Shown in pieces: positions 5,749 to 6,138 of a stretch of DNA of 6,138 nt. The stretch comes from CAZECE01 sp964510525. Its GTDB lineage: Bacteria > Pseudomonadota > Gammaproteobacteria > Pseudomonadales > JANQJO01. The first letter of the stretch is position 1. Every line of letters starts with the position of its first letter. The notes under the pieces are model-generated. The model made no database searches, was not told where the DNA came from, and saw only the letters and a program-made list of their open reading frames with translations. A program made the position numbers and the translations under genes. The DNA lies in contig CAZECE010000021.1 of the NCBI GenBank assembly GCA_964510525.1, positions 1 through 6,138 on the forward strand, read 5' to 3'.

Positions 5749-6120
5749 ATGGACAGCATCATGAGTAAACATATCATCCATGTAGGAGTCGAAAACCCTG
5801 ACGCAGGATTTGATCGTTTCATCGAGGTCTGGAATAAGGCAGAGCAGGGTGTTGATCAGGCATCAGAAATCCATCTTAACTTTGAAGATTTGAGTGCATT
5901 GCTTTCTATCATGACACCGAAGCGGTTAGGGCTGATGAAACTGTTGCGAAAAGAAGGGGCGCAAAGTATTAGAGCGTTATCTAAGTTGCTTGAACGTGAT
6001 TATAAAAATGTTAACACTGATGTCATGGCACTAGAAGACGCTAATCTTCTGAAACGTAATGGTGAAAATCAATTTTTAGTTCCTTGGGATGTGATTGACG
6101 CCCAAATTGATTTGGGGTAG
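5749..6120 (+). CDS. Winged helix-turn-helix regulator, COG4190/HVO_A0114-like, possible orphan antitoxin
   Basis: The protein (123 residues, or 119 from ATG at 5761) resembles a family of MarR-like winged-helix proteins often encoded beside small toxins such as TumE-type (DUF6516) proteins. The DNA-binding region is at about residues 50-110: LSIMTPKRLGLMKLLRKEG, then IRALSKLLERDYKNVNTDV (recognition helix region, with the family-typical RDYKNV) and MALEDANLLKRNGENQFLVP as the wing. The ending VPWDVIDAQIDLG is also typical. MSKHIIHV from 5761 fits the family N-terminus better, but the ribosome sites do not decide. It lies 21 bases after the HI1420-like gene and is probably co-transcribed. Its usual toxin partner is not upstream; the window ends 18 bases downstream. 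It may be an orphan, a third component of the upstream module, or paired with a gene beyond the window. Confidence 0.75.
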   Translation: MDSIMSKHIIHVGVENPDAGFDRFIEVWNKAEQGVDQASEIHLNFEDLSALLSIMTPKRLGLMKLLRKEGAQSIRALSKLLERDYKNVNTDVMALEDANLLKRNGENQFLVPWDVIDAQIDLG

Positions 6121-6138
6121 CGTCTAAAATTTTCTGTC

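Noticed and set aside
1..6138. CRISPR array, tRNA, rRNA, riboswitch or replication-origin iterons
   Set aside because: No regularly spaced direct repeats, cloverleaf-type arrangement or conserved RNA motif could be seen on either strand.

Overview
The window looks like an accessory, probably plasmid-borne segment from a moderate-GC gammaproteobacterium. The evidence is a KfrA-like plasmid coiled-coil protein, two chromosome- or plasmid-type toxin-antitoxin (TA) modules, and a Tn3-family transposable element, with a roughly 40-45% GC appearance and ordinary bacterial promoters and ribosome binding sites. Host genus and replicon type are inference; no replication, partition or core gene is present to fix them.

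Layout. Positions 1-347 hold no convincing gene, only an 8-bp-arm inverted repeat and the first TA promoter. Positions 351-1755 form one rightward cluster: a Gp49/HigB-like RelE-superfamily toxin, an XRE-type antitoxin, and 2 nt later a KfrA-like gene whose coiled coil ends in a 16-residue tail that does not look native. Positions 1764-4990 are a 3.2 kb Tn3-family element with perfect 37-bp terminal inverted repeats. It carries only a leftward transposase gene, now broken by several frameshifts and a small deletion, and no resolvase or intact passenger gene. Positions 4991-6120 form a second rightward cluster: promoter/operator, a HigB/HI1419-like toxin, an HI1420-like antitoxin and a winged-helix (COG4190-type) regulator that resembles a TA antitoxin without an adjacent toxin.

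How the parts relate. Both TA operons put the toxin first and both have their -10 box nested inside an inverted repeat with ATATGC-type arms, the arrangement expected if the antitoxin or the TA complex represses its own promoter. The transposon sits between the two TA clusters, and its right end abuts the -35 box of the second one. The perfect ends next to a dead transposase suggest an element that could now move only if a related transposase acts in trans.

I did not find convincing evidence of a wholly new system. The most informative oddities are the shared operator design of the two TA modules, the transposase frame changes at poly-A tracts, the hybrid look of the 3' end of the KfrA-like gene, and the unpaired winged-helix antitoxin-like gene. 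All family assignments come from recognising protein motifs by eye; no database search was run.
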